Part shown: piece by piece, positions 39,401 to 49,333 of the stretch
Layout: each line of letters starts with the position of its first letter
Numbering within the stretch: position 1 is the first letter of the stretch
Assembly: GCF_000003815.2 (NCBI RefSeq)
Contig: NC_049979.1
Location: 20,722,759-20,786,758 of the forward strand
Length of the DNA stretch: 64,000 nt
From: Branchiostoma floridae
Taxonomy: Eukaryota > Chordata > Leptocardii > Amphioxiformes > Branchiostomatidae
Direction: 5' to 3'
Notes under the pieces: model-generated
Databases searched by the model: none
What the model saw: only the letters and a program-made list of their open reading frames with translations
What the model was told of the DNA's origin: nothing
Position numbers and translations under genes: made by a program

Positions 39401-39809
39401 AATTTGAATAATCACATTTGAGAATCTGCACCCCTCAATTGTGATATAACCTTAGTTTGTAAGTGATTTTCCTTGAAAGTGGTCTGTATCAAAACAAAAT
39501 CTTCAAACTTGCTACACAGACAAAATGATAATTTTTTCCCCAGCATTTTCTAGTTTTGAAACGCATTGGGCTTTCATACCTCACAGATGGACGATGTATC
39601 TTCCTGTCTTTTGAACATATGGTACATCTAATAGCTATGGCATCGTTAGGCGATATTTTGACTTAACTGTTAAACAAGGCACACATTTTAGTCTGTGAGC
39701 TATAACTTGGCTGAATGGTAAAGAAGTATGTGTGATTTAGGGGGAGGGGGGCGTACACTTACCCCTCTTGAAGTTGTGTCCAGTTCCTCTCTGGGTGAGC
39801 AGTTGTCAT
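18411..39809 (-). CDS. IQ-motif protein, 16 or more exons, unnamed
   Basis: I joined coding exons by GT-AG sites and phase: 39809-39763, 36574-36428, 34986-34888, 33140-32522, 30443 into the gap at 30408, gap to 30230, 29751 into the gap at 29377, 28843-28724, 27803-27657, 26566-26415, 25057-24853, 23431-23285, 21171-21051, 20272-20160, 19610-19516 and 18474-18411 (TGA). Every junction outside the two gaps is phase-consistent. At least 854 codons are visible. Start is MTTAHPERNWTQLQEG. Exon 4 is Pro/Tyr-rich (PQPYPYGYYQPPMVYP) then basic. One IQ motif, AATAIQKTFRGYSTRK (30230-30308), predicts calmodulin binding. Exons from 29751 to 21051 encode short amphipathic helical units rich in Glu, Ile and Val, such as VPDILIEVL. 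No signal peptide or membrane span. Cytoplasmic, possibly ciliary; I do not recognise the family. Confidence 0.82.
18505..19021 (-). mobile_element. tRNA-derived SINE
   Basis: On the minus strand the element begins near 19013 with a tRNA-like head: an A-box-like TAGCACAGTGGC and a perfect B box GGTTCGAATCC (near 18951-18961). A body of about 400 bp follows, and it ends in a poly(A) run (T run at 18512-18528). TATTAC flanks both sides (18505-18510 and 19016-19021), a probable target duplication. It sits in the last intron of the IQ-motif gene's region, just upstream of its final exon. Confidence 0.8.
19215..19430 (-). other. Possible alternative terminal exon
   Basis: After a weak acceptor (AATGGCAG) this frame is open for about 70 codons, beginning LDSNSIGDVTASNPSL, and it is in phase with the donor at 19516. 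It could be an alternative last exon of the IQ-motif gene. The polypyrimidine tract is poor and the second half looks non-coding, so I favour the exon at 18474-18411. Confidence 0.2.
19781..19975 (+). repeat. Tandem repeat, about 61-bp unit
   Basis: About three copies of a unit containing GACCAATCAGGCCACACCAT and AACCTGTTACACAGTCAATC. Copies differ by a few substitutions. Intronic. Each copy contains an ATTGG/CCAAT box. Confidence 0.85.
20486..20612. repeat. Large imperfect hairpin
   Basis: Arms of about 60 bp meet almost without a loop. Both ends read AATACAACACGGTGTATTCC when taken inward. GC-rich centre (GCGGGTC/GACCCGC). It resembles a MITE built as a near-perfect palindrome. Confidence 0.85.
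20614..20890. mobile_element. MITE-like element next to the hairpin
   Basis: Short terminal inverted repeats, TTTATGTCATACC at 20615-20627 and GGTATGACATAAA at 20877-20889. The interior has several TTCGAA/TTCGAAT phrases and no coding frame with a known domain. It directly abuts the hairpin, so the two may be one compound element. Confidence 0.55.
21172..23284. other. Intron with minor repeats
   Basis: Intron of the minus-strand gene. A phrase TGGTGCTGAACATGCCTTCC occurs at about 22703 and again at about 23050, each followed by related sequence, and a two-copy 42-bp tandem (TTATAACGAAC) lies at about 22855-22920. No exon-like frame was found. Confidence 0.5.
24536..24680. mobile_element. Short MITE
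   Basis: Terminal inverted repeats of about 23 bp, GCCTCTGTGAAAATSAAAGC at both ends read inward. The 145-bp body is non-coding and contains several GACGC/GCGTC pairs. I see no clear target duplication. Intronic. Confidence 0.7.
25412..25441 (+). repeat. TATCTG microsatellite
   Basis: About five TATCTG units ending TATCTATATAG, directly followed by CCGGTATAACCGCCATTCGG and GC-rich sequence to about 25560. A hexanucleotide tail next to a distinct body suggests the end of a dispersed repeat. Confidence 0.75.
26830..27090 (-). mobile_element. LINE 3' fragment
   Basis: An open frame of about 80 codons contains RPRGCPKGRWEDQIF and LGVSRTNWREYAQDRPTWR. This RxRGRPxxRWxDxI...W...AQDRxxWR signature closes the reverse transcriptase ORF in several non-LTR retrotransposon clades. 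No upstream RT core is present. It is a dead 5'-truncated insertion in an intron of the IQ-motif gene, on the same strand. Confidence 0.8.
27157..27590. mobile_element. hAT-like MITE with 8-bp target duplication
   Basis: Perfect terminal inverted repeats of at least 18 bp, TAGCCTGGGTACCATCCG, at both ends. GAATTGAT flanks it at 27149-27156 and at 27592-27599, an 8-bp target duplication of hAT type (one extra G at 27591). The 434-bp body is non-coding. Two copies of CACTATATACAGTCGCTTCT occur near 27206 and 27241. Confidence 0.85.
29192..29377. other. Assembly gap (186 N)
   Basis: Unknown bases. The coding exon that starts at 29751 on the minus strand runs into this gap still in frame, so its 3' end and donor site are hidden here. 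Confidence 0.99.
30309..30408. other. Assembly gap (100 N)
   Basis: Unknown bases, and a length of exactly 100 suggests a placeholder. The exon starting at 30443 enters from one side and the IQ-motif exon leaves on the other, so coding sequence and perhaps an intron are missing. Confidence 0.99.
32003..32141 (+). CDS. Candidate isolated plus-strand exon
   Basis: An ATG at 32003 follows a possible acceptor (TGTGCAG at about 31988) and gives 46-47 coding-like residues (MDSRDQRIDAYKFNDIYRVS ... TQAKMQ) ending at a strong donor, CAG|GTACGTG, in phase 0. It lies antisense in an intron of the IQ-motif gene. I found no partner exon nearby. It may start a nested gene, or be spurious. Confidence 0.3.
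33141..34887. other. Intron, nothing coding seen
   Basis: Intron between the exons 34986-34888 and 33140-32522 of the minus-strand gene. AT-rich, with a T run near 34625. No repeat with clear ends and no coding frame with a recognisable domain. Confidence 0.5.
36575..39762. other. Large first intron of the IQ-motif gene
   Basis: No exon-like frame connects here: the phase-2 donor at 39763 joins directly and in frame to the acceptor at 36574. There is a C12/A10-type low-complexity run at about 37587-37609. A region at 38880-39180 has GACGTTATATGAAACGTCC, a short palindrome. Nothing else is clear. Confidence 0.55.
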
Positions 39810-40120
39810 ATTGCATTACACTGTTTCATATCAATGTCAAACGCACTATAGAAAATGTAGAACTCAGAAGATACGCTGTCAAATCAAACCGCCATTTTCT
39901 GTCCCACCAAAACAAACTTGCCCGGAAAGTCGCGACGCTGTCCCGTTGTCATGGCTCACTCGACAACCACATCATGAAGTTTTAATGTGAACCAGAGTCT
40001 CAGTCACGTTCTTTAGCTCTGTTAGCGATGTCTTTGGGCTGTCAGTTCCACTACAGTGACATATGGGTCCCCGGGAGGGACATTTGATACGGTGTGAGGG
40101 AGGTACTTGAGTCTTGGGTT
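39810..40120 (-). promoter_or_regulatory. Probable promoter of the IQ-motif gene
   Basis: Sequence upstream of the ATG at 39809 on the minus strand. It is GC-richer at about 39890-39970 and contains a palindromic GTTGTCATGGCTCAC with nearby CGACAACC (39945-39967). This resembles, imperfectly, an RFX X-box (GTTGCCATGGCAAC type) about 140 bp from the start codon. Evidence is weak. Confidence 0.3.
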
Positions 40121-40877
40121 CCAAAAACACAAAAATATCCGGAAAGTTTACTCACTAAGGGTGCTATCCCAGCAGGCCATTGTGCAGATTCGTCCACTTA
40201 AGTTATGGGGGTTACTTGTATTGTGTGCAATGAAAACGTTTCAAGTTTCTAGTTTATCTTGGGCTGTTTTATATTTTTATCGGCAGAGCGTTACTGAAAT
40301 GAATAACCTCGTCATTTCTTTAACGTTATATGTGACGAAGTTTGCACTTAACGTAACTTTTCTTTTACATTTCCACCCCCTGCCATGGATAAGGCAGTGG
40401 AATATTCAATTGCAACAGGTGAACAGATCTGAAAACAATTGCATGTTATGCACTTGAATTAAACTCTCTTTACATGCGTAACCCCGAGAGAAATATTCTT
40501 TTGAGCAAATGAAGCAAAACTACTCAATCTCCTTTATTTTCCTTTGTATTGTTTTTTATTGCAACATATATTTACAAAACATGGTGGCATGGGTGGCGAC
40601 ACACTCAAGTCGTAACATACATTAGACTAGTTCCTCCACCGATGACGAATACAAGCACATGGGTAAATAAATACATGAAGACAAAACAAAAGAACAAATA
40701 AGCAAAGCATCGAGACATAATTTACAAATGAAAAGTCTTCGGTATCGAAGCAATTGGTATCTAACGTTACCAAGAAAGTTTGCACCAAGGAGGTTTGCAC
40801 ATACATTAATATTTGGAGATTTTGGCCGAGGACAGAAAGGAAGACCATTTAAATGCAACTACTAAAGATTGTCCATA
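40121..40877. other. Intergenic, nothing supported
   Basis: AT-rich sequence between the 5' end of the IQ-motif gene and the LINE remnant. Overlapping minus-strand frames at 40622-40858 have no recognisable domain; the stretch could be LINE 3' sequence. Confidence 0.4.
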
Positions 40878-42997
40878 TCAAAACCCACCCGTCTTTTTTT
40901 TAATTGCCGATGAGGGAAGCTCTCTGTTGATGAGTGTCGTTTGGGCAGTGTAGCAGAAAGTGACAAATGCTTTCACATGGGTTACCACAAGTTCAAGCTG
41001 GGCTAACAACAAGATTACGGATGCATGAGCAAATTCTGATTTAAACTGTGGGTACCAAGACAAAAACATGAGAGTAAAGCGCAGGGGTAACGGGGGACCG
41101 AAGTAAAAAAAAAAGAAGAAGGACGGGCCGGGGCGCACAGATTTGATCAATTTTGTTCTGACTGACATGCTTTTAAATAGTGAAGGCTCAACGAGCGATC
41201 GGCTCGGCATAGTCTGGTTGTTCCAATGGTAAGTAGCGTAGCGAACAAGAGATCTTTTGAAACGATTTGTATCACATATCGTTATGGGTATATGACTATT
41301 TTGTTTGTTGCGTAGATCGTAGTGAGTGGAGTCAAAACCAAAATGTGGTATCAATTCTACCGTGTAAATAACTGTGGAACCAGTCAAGAATTGGCCCTAC
41401 CACCCTGTTTCGTTGTAGCTTAAATATCAATCCTTGATGCCAATATAAGGGCAAACAAGTTTTAAGAAACGGTTAGCAACATTGTCCCATCCATACGCTT
41501 TGGAGATATCTATCTCAGAAATATACAATTCTACCTCAGCAGCTGAGGTTTCAAAATCGAAAAGATGTACACCAGTCAGATAATCAAAGCGCAGTAGGCA
41601 GGCATTAGCGTCGTCAATTACTGGCTGGAGAGAAAAGTATTTGTTGAATCTAGAACTGAGTCTAGATCTATTACAGGGGTGATAAATAAGTCCTCGGCCT
41701 CACCTAGAAATTATAAGCACAACTCAGATTTCGAACCCTAGTTGTCAAGTATAAAGTCTTTTATGAATGTGTACCGAAATTCAAGTTATTATGATCAAGG
41801 AGGTTAAAAAAAACTCATTGTTATGATCATTAGCAGGCGACACCCAGTAACGGTAGGTAAGAGCAAGAAGGAGAAAAAAACATGGACGCCAGAGGTGCGC
41901 AGGTTAACTTGCGCTGCTTAAAGCCAGTCACACGCTTCTTTTTACTTGAAATGCGAATGGAATCATTATCAAACATTTTGGCAATGTCTTTAAAGAATTT
42001 ACAGCATGGAGAACTCGACCCACACATGTCTGATCACAATTCACCCTTGTTTCTCTCGCCACTTACCTACTGATTTTCAAGAAGACGTGACCTGGAAAGT
42101 AATGACTGCAATGATTTGAAATTTAGAGGGTATTGATAAAAGGCTTCATACAAGTTAAGTTCTGCCTTGAGTTGTGATTATTATTTCTGGGTGAGGCCGA
42201 GAATTTTTCCCTTGTAACAACGTACTTAACAATGTGCCACCATGCCAAATATTTTTCTGCCAGTGGTAGAGTGATAAAGGATTTATTTAACGAGTTTTAT
42301 TTCTTATTTTACGATAGGAGGCCCAGAATGAGAGACTGTCAAACAATTAACATTTTTGTGTGTATCTTATCTCTTTTGTTCATTAGTCTTCGCAGCTGGG
42401 CGACATCCAGGGCTTATCGCGGGGTATAACAGTGATGTTTCTGTGTGGAACACATTTACTTTCAGTCTCAATAATAAGGTTAACTGACATGTTATTGGTT
42501 TCGTCAACGGTATTGCATTGGCAAACTTCAAACCATTTGGGTCTGTACAGGTTTTTGCAAGAATGGCTTGATCAGTTTTGGTGTAGCCCCAGACTGTTCG
42601 GAATATGGGAGCTTAATAGATTAACTTGGGAGCTTAATAGATAAGTTAGAATTAATGATGATGGGGCAATGGTGGCACCCAGACAGAGGAGAAAGCACAG
42701 AGGCTGATAGGACTAAATTGGAAGCATCTGCGAATAAGATATCAATTAGCGAATGCGAGCGAGTTAAATCGCACATCGGTTCCTTCATCATTTGCTTTAT
42801 ACTTAAGACTCAACATTTCTGAGAAGTCCATTTTGAACCAATTGACGTGTTAGGGTCAAGAGGCCACCAAGCGTGTTTGGCTTTAAAGTCCCCTGTGGTG
42901 ATAATTGTATAACATTGTGAAGCCCCAGCTGTCAAAACGTAATCACGAAACGAATCAACAGAGAATGAGTCTTGCGCAGGTGGCCGGTATACGTAGT
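40878..42997 (-). mobile_element. Decayed LINE with RT core deleted
   Basis: Read on the minus strand it keeps, in order, an endonuclease part (VYRPPAQDSFSVDSF, TTGDFKAKHAWW, then a degraded HCPI motif, 42995-42640), a linker, the start of the RT (VELYISEIDISKAYGWDNV, 41640-41420), PILDWFHSYLHGR near 41380, and the C-terminal tail (HYDLRNKQNSHIP ... RYATYHWNNQ, 41330-41200). The stretch that should hold the catalytic YADD box is missing. Stops and frameshifts occur throughout. The motifs suit the CR1/L2/Jockey side of non-LTR elements; the clade is not resolved. Confidence 0.8.
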
Positions 42998-43100
42998 TAG
43001 CCTGGGTTTACACAATCTCTCGCTGGCTGGGGTTAATGGCCTCCTCTAGATGGTGGCAACTGTAAGGCTGGCCGCTAGGAGCGCGATTTTAATCAGGCTA
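42998..43100. mobile_element. Possible small hAT-like MITE
   Basis: Ends TAGCCTG and CAGGCTA, as in the element at 27157-27590, about 103 bp apart. The inverted repeat is only 7 bp and the flanks (ACGTAGT, CCGGTAGT) match only in part. Confidence 0.35.
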
Positions 43101-43689
43101 GCCGGTAGTCACTTAAGGTAGCAGAACACAGTTTTCCGCCTATAGAGTTTCTTATTGTTAAGGGCCAGAAGGTGACTGGCTTCGACGCGGAAAAACATGA
43201 AGTAGAGTGCACTTTAGGAATACCAAAAACGGATATGTTCGAGTTCAGAGTACATACAAGCCACAAAATATTGAAAAACGGCAAATACGTCGGCGTATCG
43301 CCTTCTCAAGCCCACTTTGAAACGTCGCTCTGCGGAGGTCAGCCGGCTCGCACCAGAAGAGTAGTTGCGTAATGGGGCGCATTTATACACGAAATAGAGA
43401 ACGTTTACAATCCAAATCATACAGTCAAAGACATTTTAAATGTTCAAAGACATTTGGGAATCCATGCGTTCTGAGATTCGTTTTATCTCGCGGATCGATG
43501 AAGTGGTCAATGTGGTGTTGTAGTGGGTAAGGCTCACAGTGAAGAAAGAGTTCAAATTTCGTGGTACGATGTGGAGTCCTCACAGCATACGTACACCTCC
43601 GGACGCCATCTTGTCATTCAACTCAACAAAGTATTCAGGTTTTTCACAGCCTTCATATTGTATAATTGTATCTTGCTTTGTCCTTTCAG

Positions 43690-46600
43690 CAAGGAATACC
43701 GAGGCCGAAAGTGATTCTTCAACATCCAAGACCTTCCAGTGTACCAGGGAATACGAAGGCAAATGAAGAGAAATCGTCGAATGACAAGAAAGGGAAACAG
43801 ACGGTTTCACAGCTGAGCAAGCAGTTCTGTGACGCCACGACATGTCACGGACTGAACCGTATCGGGTCGGCGCAGTCCACGGCGGCTCGCCTGATGTGGC
43901 TCGCGCTCGTGCTGACCGCTGCCGCCTTGACCATGTGGCAGGGGAGCAGACTGTTGACCAAATACATGTTATATCCCGTGCAGGTCAAGGTCAACATCGT
44001 CGTGAACAACAGGCTCGTGTTCCCCTCGGTAACCGTCTGCAATCAGAACAGACTCAGGAAGTCGAAGTTGAACGGATCACGTTTCGAGCCCCTCATAGAG
44101 ATCGACGACGAAACTATCGGATCGGTTGACTTCCTGGAGATGGACAGCCAGGACGGACCGCTAGATGGCCTAGATGCGACAAATAGATCCAGGAGATCGA
44201 CAGATTCAGACGGACCGGAGTCCGCGATGCAGATGCTGGAAAAACGACGTCAGATGCTGAAACGGAAAACCAGAGCTACTTCCCCCTGCCCCAAGGCTCC
44301 CGTGAGTGGGGTAGATATAGTTTGTGTGGACGTCAAGCACTCGATGGACAATGCCTCCGAGGGCTGTGCTCAAATAGGCATGCAGCTATGTTCATACCAT
44401 CAACTCCGAACGGCGCACGCTAGAGGCATCCGCGATCCGCTGCCGCTGGAGCAAGGCAACTCCTGGCGTTTCTTCAGTCGTCCCGGATGGGACGTCACTC
44501 TTCAGTCCGAATGTGGACCTCGCTATGAGAACGTCGTGGATGAATGTTACGATGGCATGTTCCCACACACTCCTCGTGCGGGGACTGAGGGATTCCTGTA
44601 CTGCTGTAACAAGGAGTTCATCGTGACCGACGAAACCTTCACCGATCATCAGCAAGCAAAACAGGCCTGCGATGATCAAGGGTTTCAATTGTGCTGGCCT
44701 CAACAGCTCAAGAAGATTTTTACGGATGGGTTTCGGGGTGAGACATGGGGCTTTGTCAGTGATCCGACGAGACAAGCACACCTCAGTCCGTGCGGCTGCC
44801 GACCACAAAAGATGTGCTACCAGTTCACGTACGGCTACGTACTGAAGACCAGACGAAACATGCCAGCATACTGTTGTCAGCAAACATACGCATTCCAAGA
44901 CGTGGACTCTTCTCTGCAAAACCGCGCTGCCGACACATGCTCATCAAAGAACTTTAAATTATGCCCCATCCAACGATTGGTAGACGTACACAAAGCAGGA
45001 ATCCGATTTGACAACTGGGGCTGGGTGAAGCACCCCGGTAGAATTGCTCTCCTTGGCGAACGGTGTGAAGAGAGCAACGATACGGAATGCTATCAGCAAC
45101 GTGTGGCTTACTTGGACGACCAACCTGAAAGCACTAATAAATCTCATTGCTGTTCACCAATGATTGCCATCTTTAATGACCGGTTTCAAGACGAAGATGA
45201 TGCATCAAACTCCTGTGATCGACAAGGCCTTCAGCTTTGCACTCTCTCTCAGCTGGTGACAGCTTATCGCAGAGATACCCCGATTGAAGACTTCGGTTGG
45301 GCAGCCGACACCAGAGACGGCACCTACCAAGTCATCGTCACCAAGTGCAGCTCAGGCCCGAACTGTTACAACCCGATACCTGTTACTCCTGGTGACAGAT
45401 TCCCAGCATATTGCTGCCAATATGTGGAGGCGAAGATCGCTATACCACCAAGAACACAGTGTACCAACATATTTAGGGGCTGTAGCGAGCCTCTAGGTAT
45501 GGAAGATGGTCGAATCTTGGATCAACAGATCACTGCTTCCTCCAGTATGGGTAGAAACGGCACGCTGCCATACCAAGGCCGCTTGAACGGGTGGGGTGCC
45601 TGGTGGGCCGATACCATTTCAGATAGCAATCTGGGCAGCAATGAGTGGTTCCAAGTTGATTTACTGAAGCCGATGTATGTGACGGGACTGATGACGCAAG
45701 GGGTGCGGAAGGGCTTCATCATAACCTACAAGCTTTTGTACAGCAACGATTCTGCTGGTCCGTGGATTGTGTACATGGACAAGAGCAGTAACCGGGATGA
45801 GTTGTTCAAAGGCGTAACCCGTCTGGGTGAAACGAGCCACCAGCATTTCGCCTACCCGATCTTGACGAGGTACGTCAGGTTACAGCCTCACTTCTTGTCC
45901 CACAAGTACGCCACCCTGAGGATGGAACTGGTCGGCTGCGACCCCGAGACGTGTGCCGATCCTAGGAGCACGGACGAGCGTGGGGTGGTGAACGTATCAT
46001 TGGACTGCCAGGGACGGGACTGCTACGTGGGCAACGGGGAGAACTATCGAGGGACGAAAGGAACGACGGAATCTGGAAGAGGCTGTCAGCAATGGGCGCG
46101 ACATGACCCACACCCACACTGTAACGTCACCAGTGACACCTATCCAGCAGCGTGTCTCGTAAACGACTATTGCCGCAACCCGGACGGCCGACCAGGCGGG
46201 CCGTGGTGCTTCACCAAGGACCCGGACGTTCCGTGGGAATCCTGCGGCGTCGGAAAATGCACACTGCAGGAAAACGAGGTCTTAGACAAAGCTGCGTGGA
46301 GAGGGTACATTGAAAAATCGAACACCTCCGACAACAGTGACCTGTCCGAAATCCTTCCTCCGGCCACTCGACAGGAGCTGCGGAAGCTTGGACATCAGAA
46401 GAACGACTTCATCCTGCAGTGTAGCTTCGACAAACAGCCATGCTCACCTGACGACTTTATCATGTCACAAGATGCAAAGTAAGATTCGTTTATTTTCCAT
46501 AAAATGACGTGTTATCTTACGGTTAATTGCTGTTGGATGTCGTCTGCTTGAGATAGGTTCTCTTTTCCAGTTTCTAATAGAGTCTATCATCTCGCCTGTT

Positions 46601-47541
46601 CTTTCTGTAGGTACGGCAACTGCTACACATTCAACAGCGGTACCAATGGAGTGGTGCGCACAACTACCAGGTCAGGAACTAGCTATGGTCTTAAACTTAC
46701 CCTAAACGCCGAGTCAGCAGAATATTTGGGTCTCTTCGGACAAAGGGTGGGCGCTAGGGTCACCCTCCATCCGGTCAACTCCACTGCCTTCCCGGACACG
46801 GAGGGCATCGACGCTCCTCCCGGAACTGCCTCGTCCATCTCGGTGAGACAGGTGGTCATCACTCGCACGCCTTGGCCGTACGGACAGATGGACTGTACCA
46901 ACAACAACGACGACTACATGTCGCTGTACAGCGGGAAGATCTACACCCTGCGTATGTGTGAGAACACCTGCTTACAGTGCGCCATCATCAACCGGTGCCA
47001 CTGCGCCACTGACATGATCGACCTCACACGAAAGAAGGCCATCAGAGAATGCTCCCCGTTGTTTGCCAACTCCACTGTCCCCGTATGCAACATCGCTAAA
47101 TCGCGAGTTCAAGCGTGCGTCAGGGGCTTGTGGAAGCGTTTCCAGCGAGGGGAACTCGAATGTAAGTGTGACCAGGCCTGCAAAGATGAAATATTCGAGC
47201 TCAGCCTTTCGTCCTCCTTGTGGCCGTCCGACCGGTTCGTTCCGTACATCTTGAGAGACCTGCACATGATCCAGGACATCCGGAGAAACAACCTTCCGCG
47301 GAGTATGCAGGAGGTGAGGGACAACCTGGTCCGGGTCGAGATTTCCTACAAGGAGCTGAACTACGAAAGCATCGCGGAAGAGTGGAACTACAAAGAAGAG
47401 AACCTCCTCGGAGACATGGGCGGTCTACTGGGCTTTTACATAGGCGTATCTATCATCACCATTTGTGAGTTCGTCGACTACGTCCTGGATCTGCTTGGAC
47501 TACTCTGCAGAAAAATCAAAAGAAGCATAAAGAGAAGGTGA
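43690..47541 (+). CDS. ENaC/degenerin-type channel with cysteine-repeat, F5/8C and kringle insert (paralogue 1)
   Basis: Predicted amiloride-sensitive-type sodium channel subunit at the plasma membrane. Exons 43690-46478 and 46611-47541 (junction phase 2) encode 1239 residues; an upstream first exon is needed, because the acceptor at 43689 is in phase and the first internal Met lies in TM1. In order: TTCHGLNRI (HG gating motif), TM1 (about 43880-43950), FPSVTVCNQN (palm), furin-type sites RSRR and RKTR 26 residues apart, four cysteine-rich repeats (44287-45417), an F5/8C domain bounded by cysteines (45481-45939), a kringle (46021-46260: YRGT, CQQW, YCRNPDG, PWC), then DFILQCSFDKQPCSPDDF, YGNCYTFNSG, the cysteine-rich palm/thumb, and TM2 with LLGDMGGLLGFYIGVS (GxS filter). 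The C-tail is short with no PPxY. Typical family members are 500-700 residues, so the insert doubles the length. Tandem paralogue 9 kb downstream. The ligand is unknown. Confidence 0.93.
44197..44274 (+). other. Tract between two furin-type sites, paralogue 1
   Basis: Codes for the 26 residues from after NRSRR to the end of KRKTR. Both sites fit R-x-x-R. The tract sits directly before the first cysteine repeat in the ectodomain. Vertebrate alpha-ENaC is activated by furin removing a tract of similar length; the parallel is inference. Confidence 0.6.
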
Positions 47542-47642
47542 TTGAACAACAACAACAACAACAACAACTAAACTTTAGAACTTTTGGCAATGACGGTAAC
47601 TGGTACTTTAACATTTTCGACAATTTATTTTTGAATGATCGA

Positions 47643-47946
47643 TAGGGTATCAGTAGAATGCATTCCTCACATTCCTAAATGGACAAAGCCCAAATTTCTC
47701 TTCCAATGTTCTGCTTTATAATTATTTATCTCCCACTTTGTCCAGTCCCCTTTTCCTCTGAGGATCAAACACTCATCCAGAGGGCGTTACACCTTCGTGT
47801 TGACACGAGGGTATCTTGAGCTAATATCCCCAGACTTTTTTTACATTCTTTGAACTAAGCTAGCCTTGTTAAAGATTTCATGGGTGAAAATAGGCCCAAA
47901 GACAATGTTGTTTGGCCTTTCAGGAATGCATTCTACTGACTCCCTA
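47643..47946. mobile_element. MITE with 24-bp inverted ends
   Basis: The ends pair as TAGGGTATCAGTAGAATGC and its reverse complement (AGGAATGCATTCTACTGA, then CTCCCTA). Part of its interior (GGGCGTTAC ... GTATCTTGAGC ... CCCCAGAC) reappears in inverted and diverged form at about 48110-48275. Confidence 0.7.
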
Positions 47947-49333
47947 TATACTAAATGAAATACGCAATGTACAGATACTAGTAACTCTCTCATGATGTAA
48001 GAAGTGCAGAAGATTATAGGCCCTTGAATTTAACAAGCTAAGAGAAGCTTTCCATATGATCATGACTCGTCATGATTTTTTCAGATGACGCTATTGTAAA
48101 AGATAGTTGTGGAGGAAAATCTGCTCGCAACTACTGTTTTCTAGGTTTGAGCTATTGTCACCCTTAAGATCGTTAAAATGGCAGATTCAAGAAATGTGAA
48201 GAAGTCTGGGGGTATTGCTCAAGATACTCTCCTGTCAAGAATAACGCCCTCCGGCTGGGTGTTTGGTCCTAAGTAGCTGTTGGAACGGCAACACTTTGAG
48301 ATGTGATCGGTAGAAGTCGCTTCTACACTGTACTGAGGTACCGATGCAGTTGTGAAGGGGTGTGGGCTTAATGTTATGAGTCTTTACATGTTGGACCACT
48401 TGAGCTTGATCTTATGGATGACAATTTCTACAAGAATATTCCTTGCAGTATTAAAACAAGCTGCTAAGGAGCTCAAAACTGCTTCTTTTCGACCCCAAAA
48501 GCTATGTATCTGCCGCCCAAAAGGCAAGTCCACAGCGCCCATATCCAGAGCGGGACGTATTAAAACTGGACGCCCAATGCAACCCACAGGGAAAGCTGCC
48601 AGGAGGCAAAAAACTTTAAATCTTCTCATTCCATATGAAGGCATATCATGAACAATACTTTGACAATACATATGCATCAAATGTACAATATATTTACTTG
48701 ACAATCGGGCAAATAAGAAAAGAAAATGAAACTATAGAATCTAAAGCATAGAATTGCCTTATATCGTTGGTCATTGTAAAAAGATGATGTTGTCCTTGCA
48801 AAGCAGCGCTAAATGATAATCTACGTCATCCTTAAGACAAAGACTGTGTGACCAAAGTATGTCGATCGTGATGTCATTAAGTATTAGCCAATCAGTGTGC
48901 GTGTTCGTACCTGTATCATGCATCGGACGTCAGGCATTGTATGTGTACTTTACGTTTGTTAGTTGGTTACTTTGTTTGTGGACAGGATGAGTCTATGGAA
49001 TACGAATTTTCAATAATTTGACATGAGTAAAAATGTCATTAGTGGAAACATCTGTTTTCCGGCCATATGATGAAGAATATGTTGAATTTGCCAGATAGTG
49101 AGCCTATCAATGAGGTGGTTTGATATCAGCGGTTTTGTAACACATGTGGGGATGACCACTGAATCATAACATAAAAGATAGGAAATATAACACACTAAAC
49201 AGTGTAGCGGGTCAGTTGTAATCGAGGCAGACTGAAGGAATAATTTCGTCCACAAACAAAGGAACTCCATGATGGTAAATTGTAAGAGATAAGTACCACT
49301 TTACGTGAAGTGCTTTACTTGATACGTGTTGAT

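Noticed and set aside
44392-44919. Minus-strand frame of 175 residues
   Set aside because: Shadow of the channel gene exon; no independent signals.
48384-48704. Minus-strand frame of 106 residues between the channel genes
   Set aside because: No domain, no splice or promoter signals, and AT-rich surroundings.
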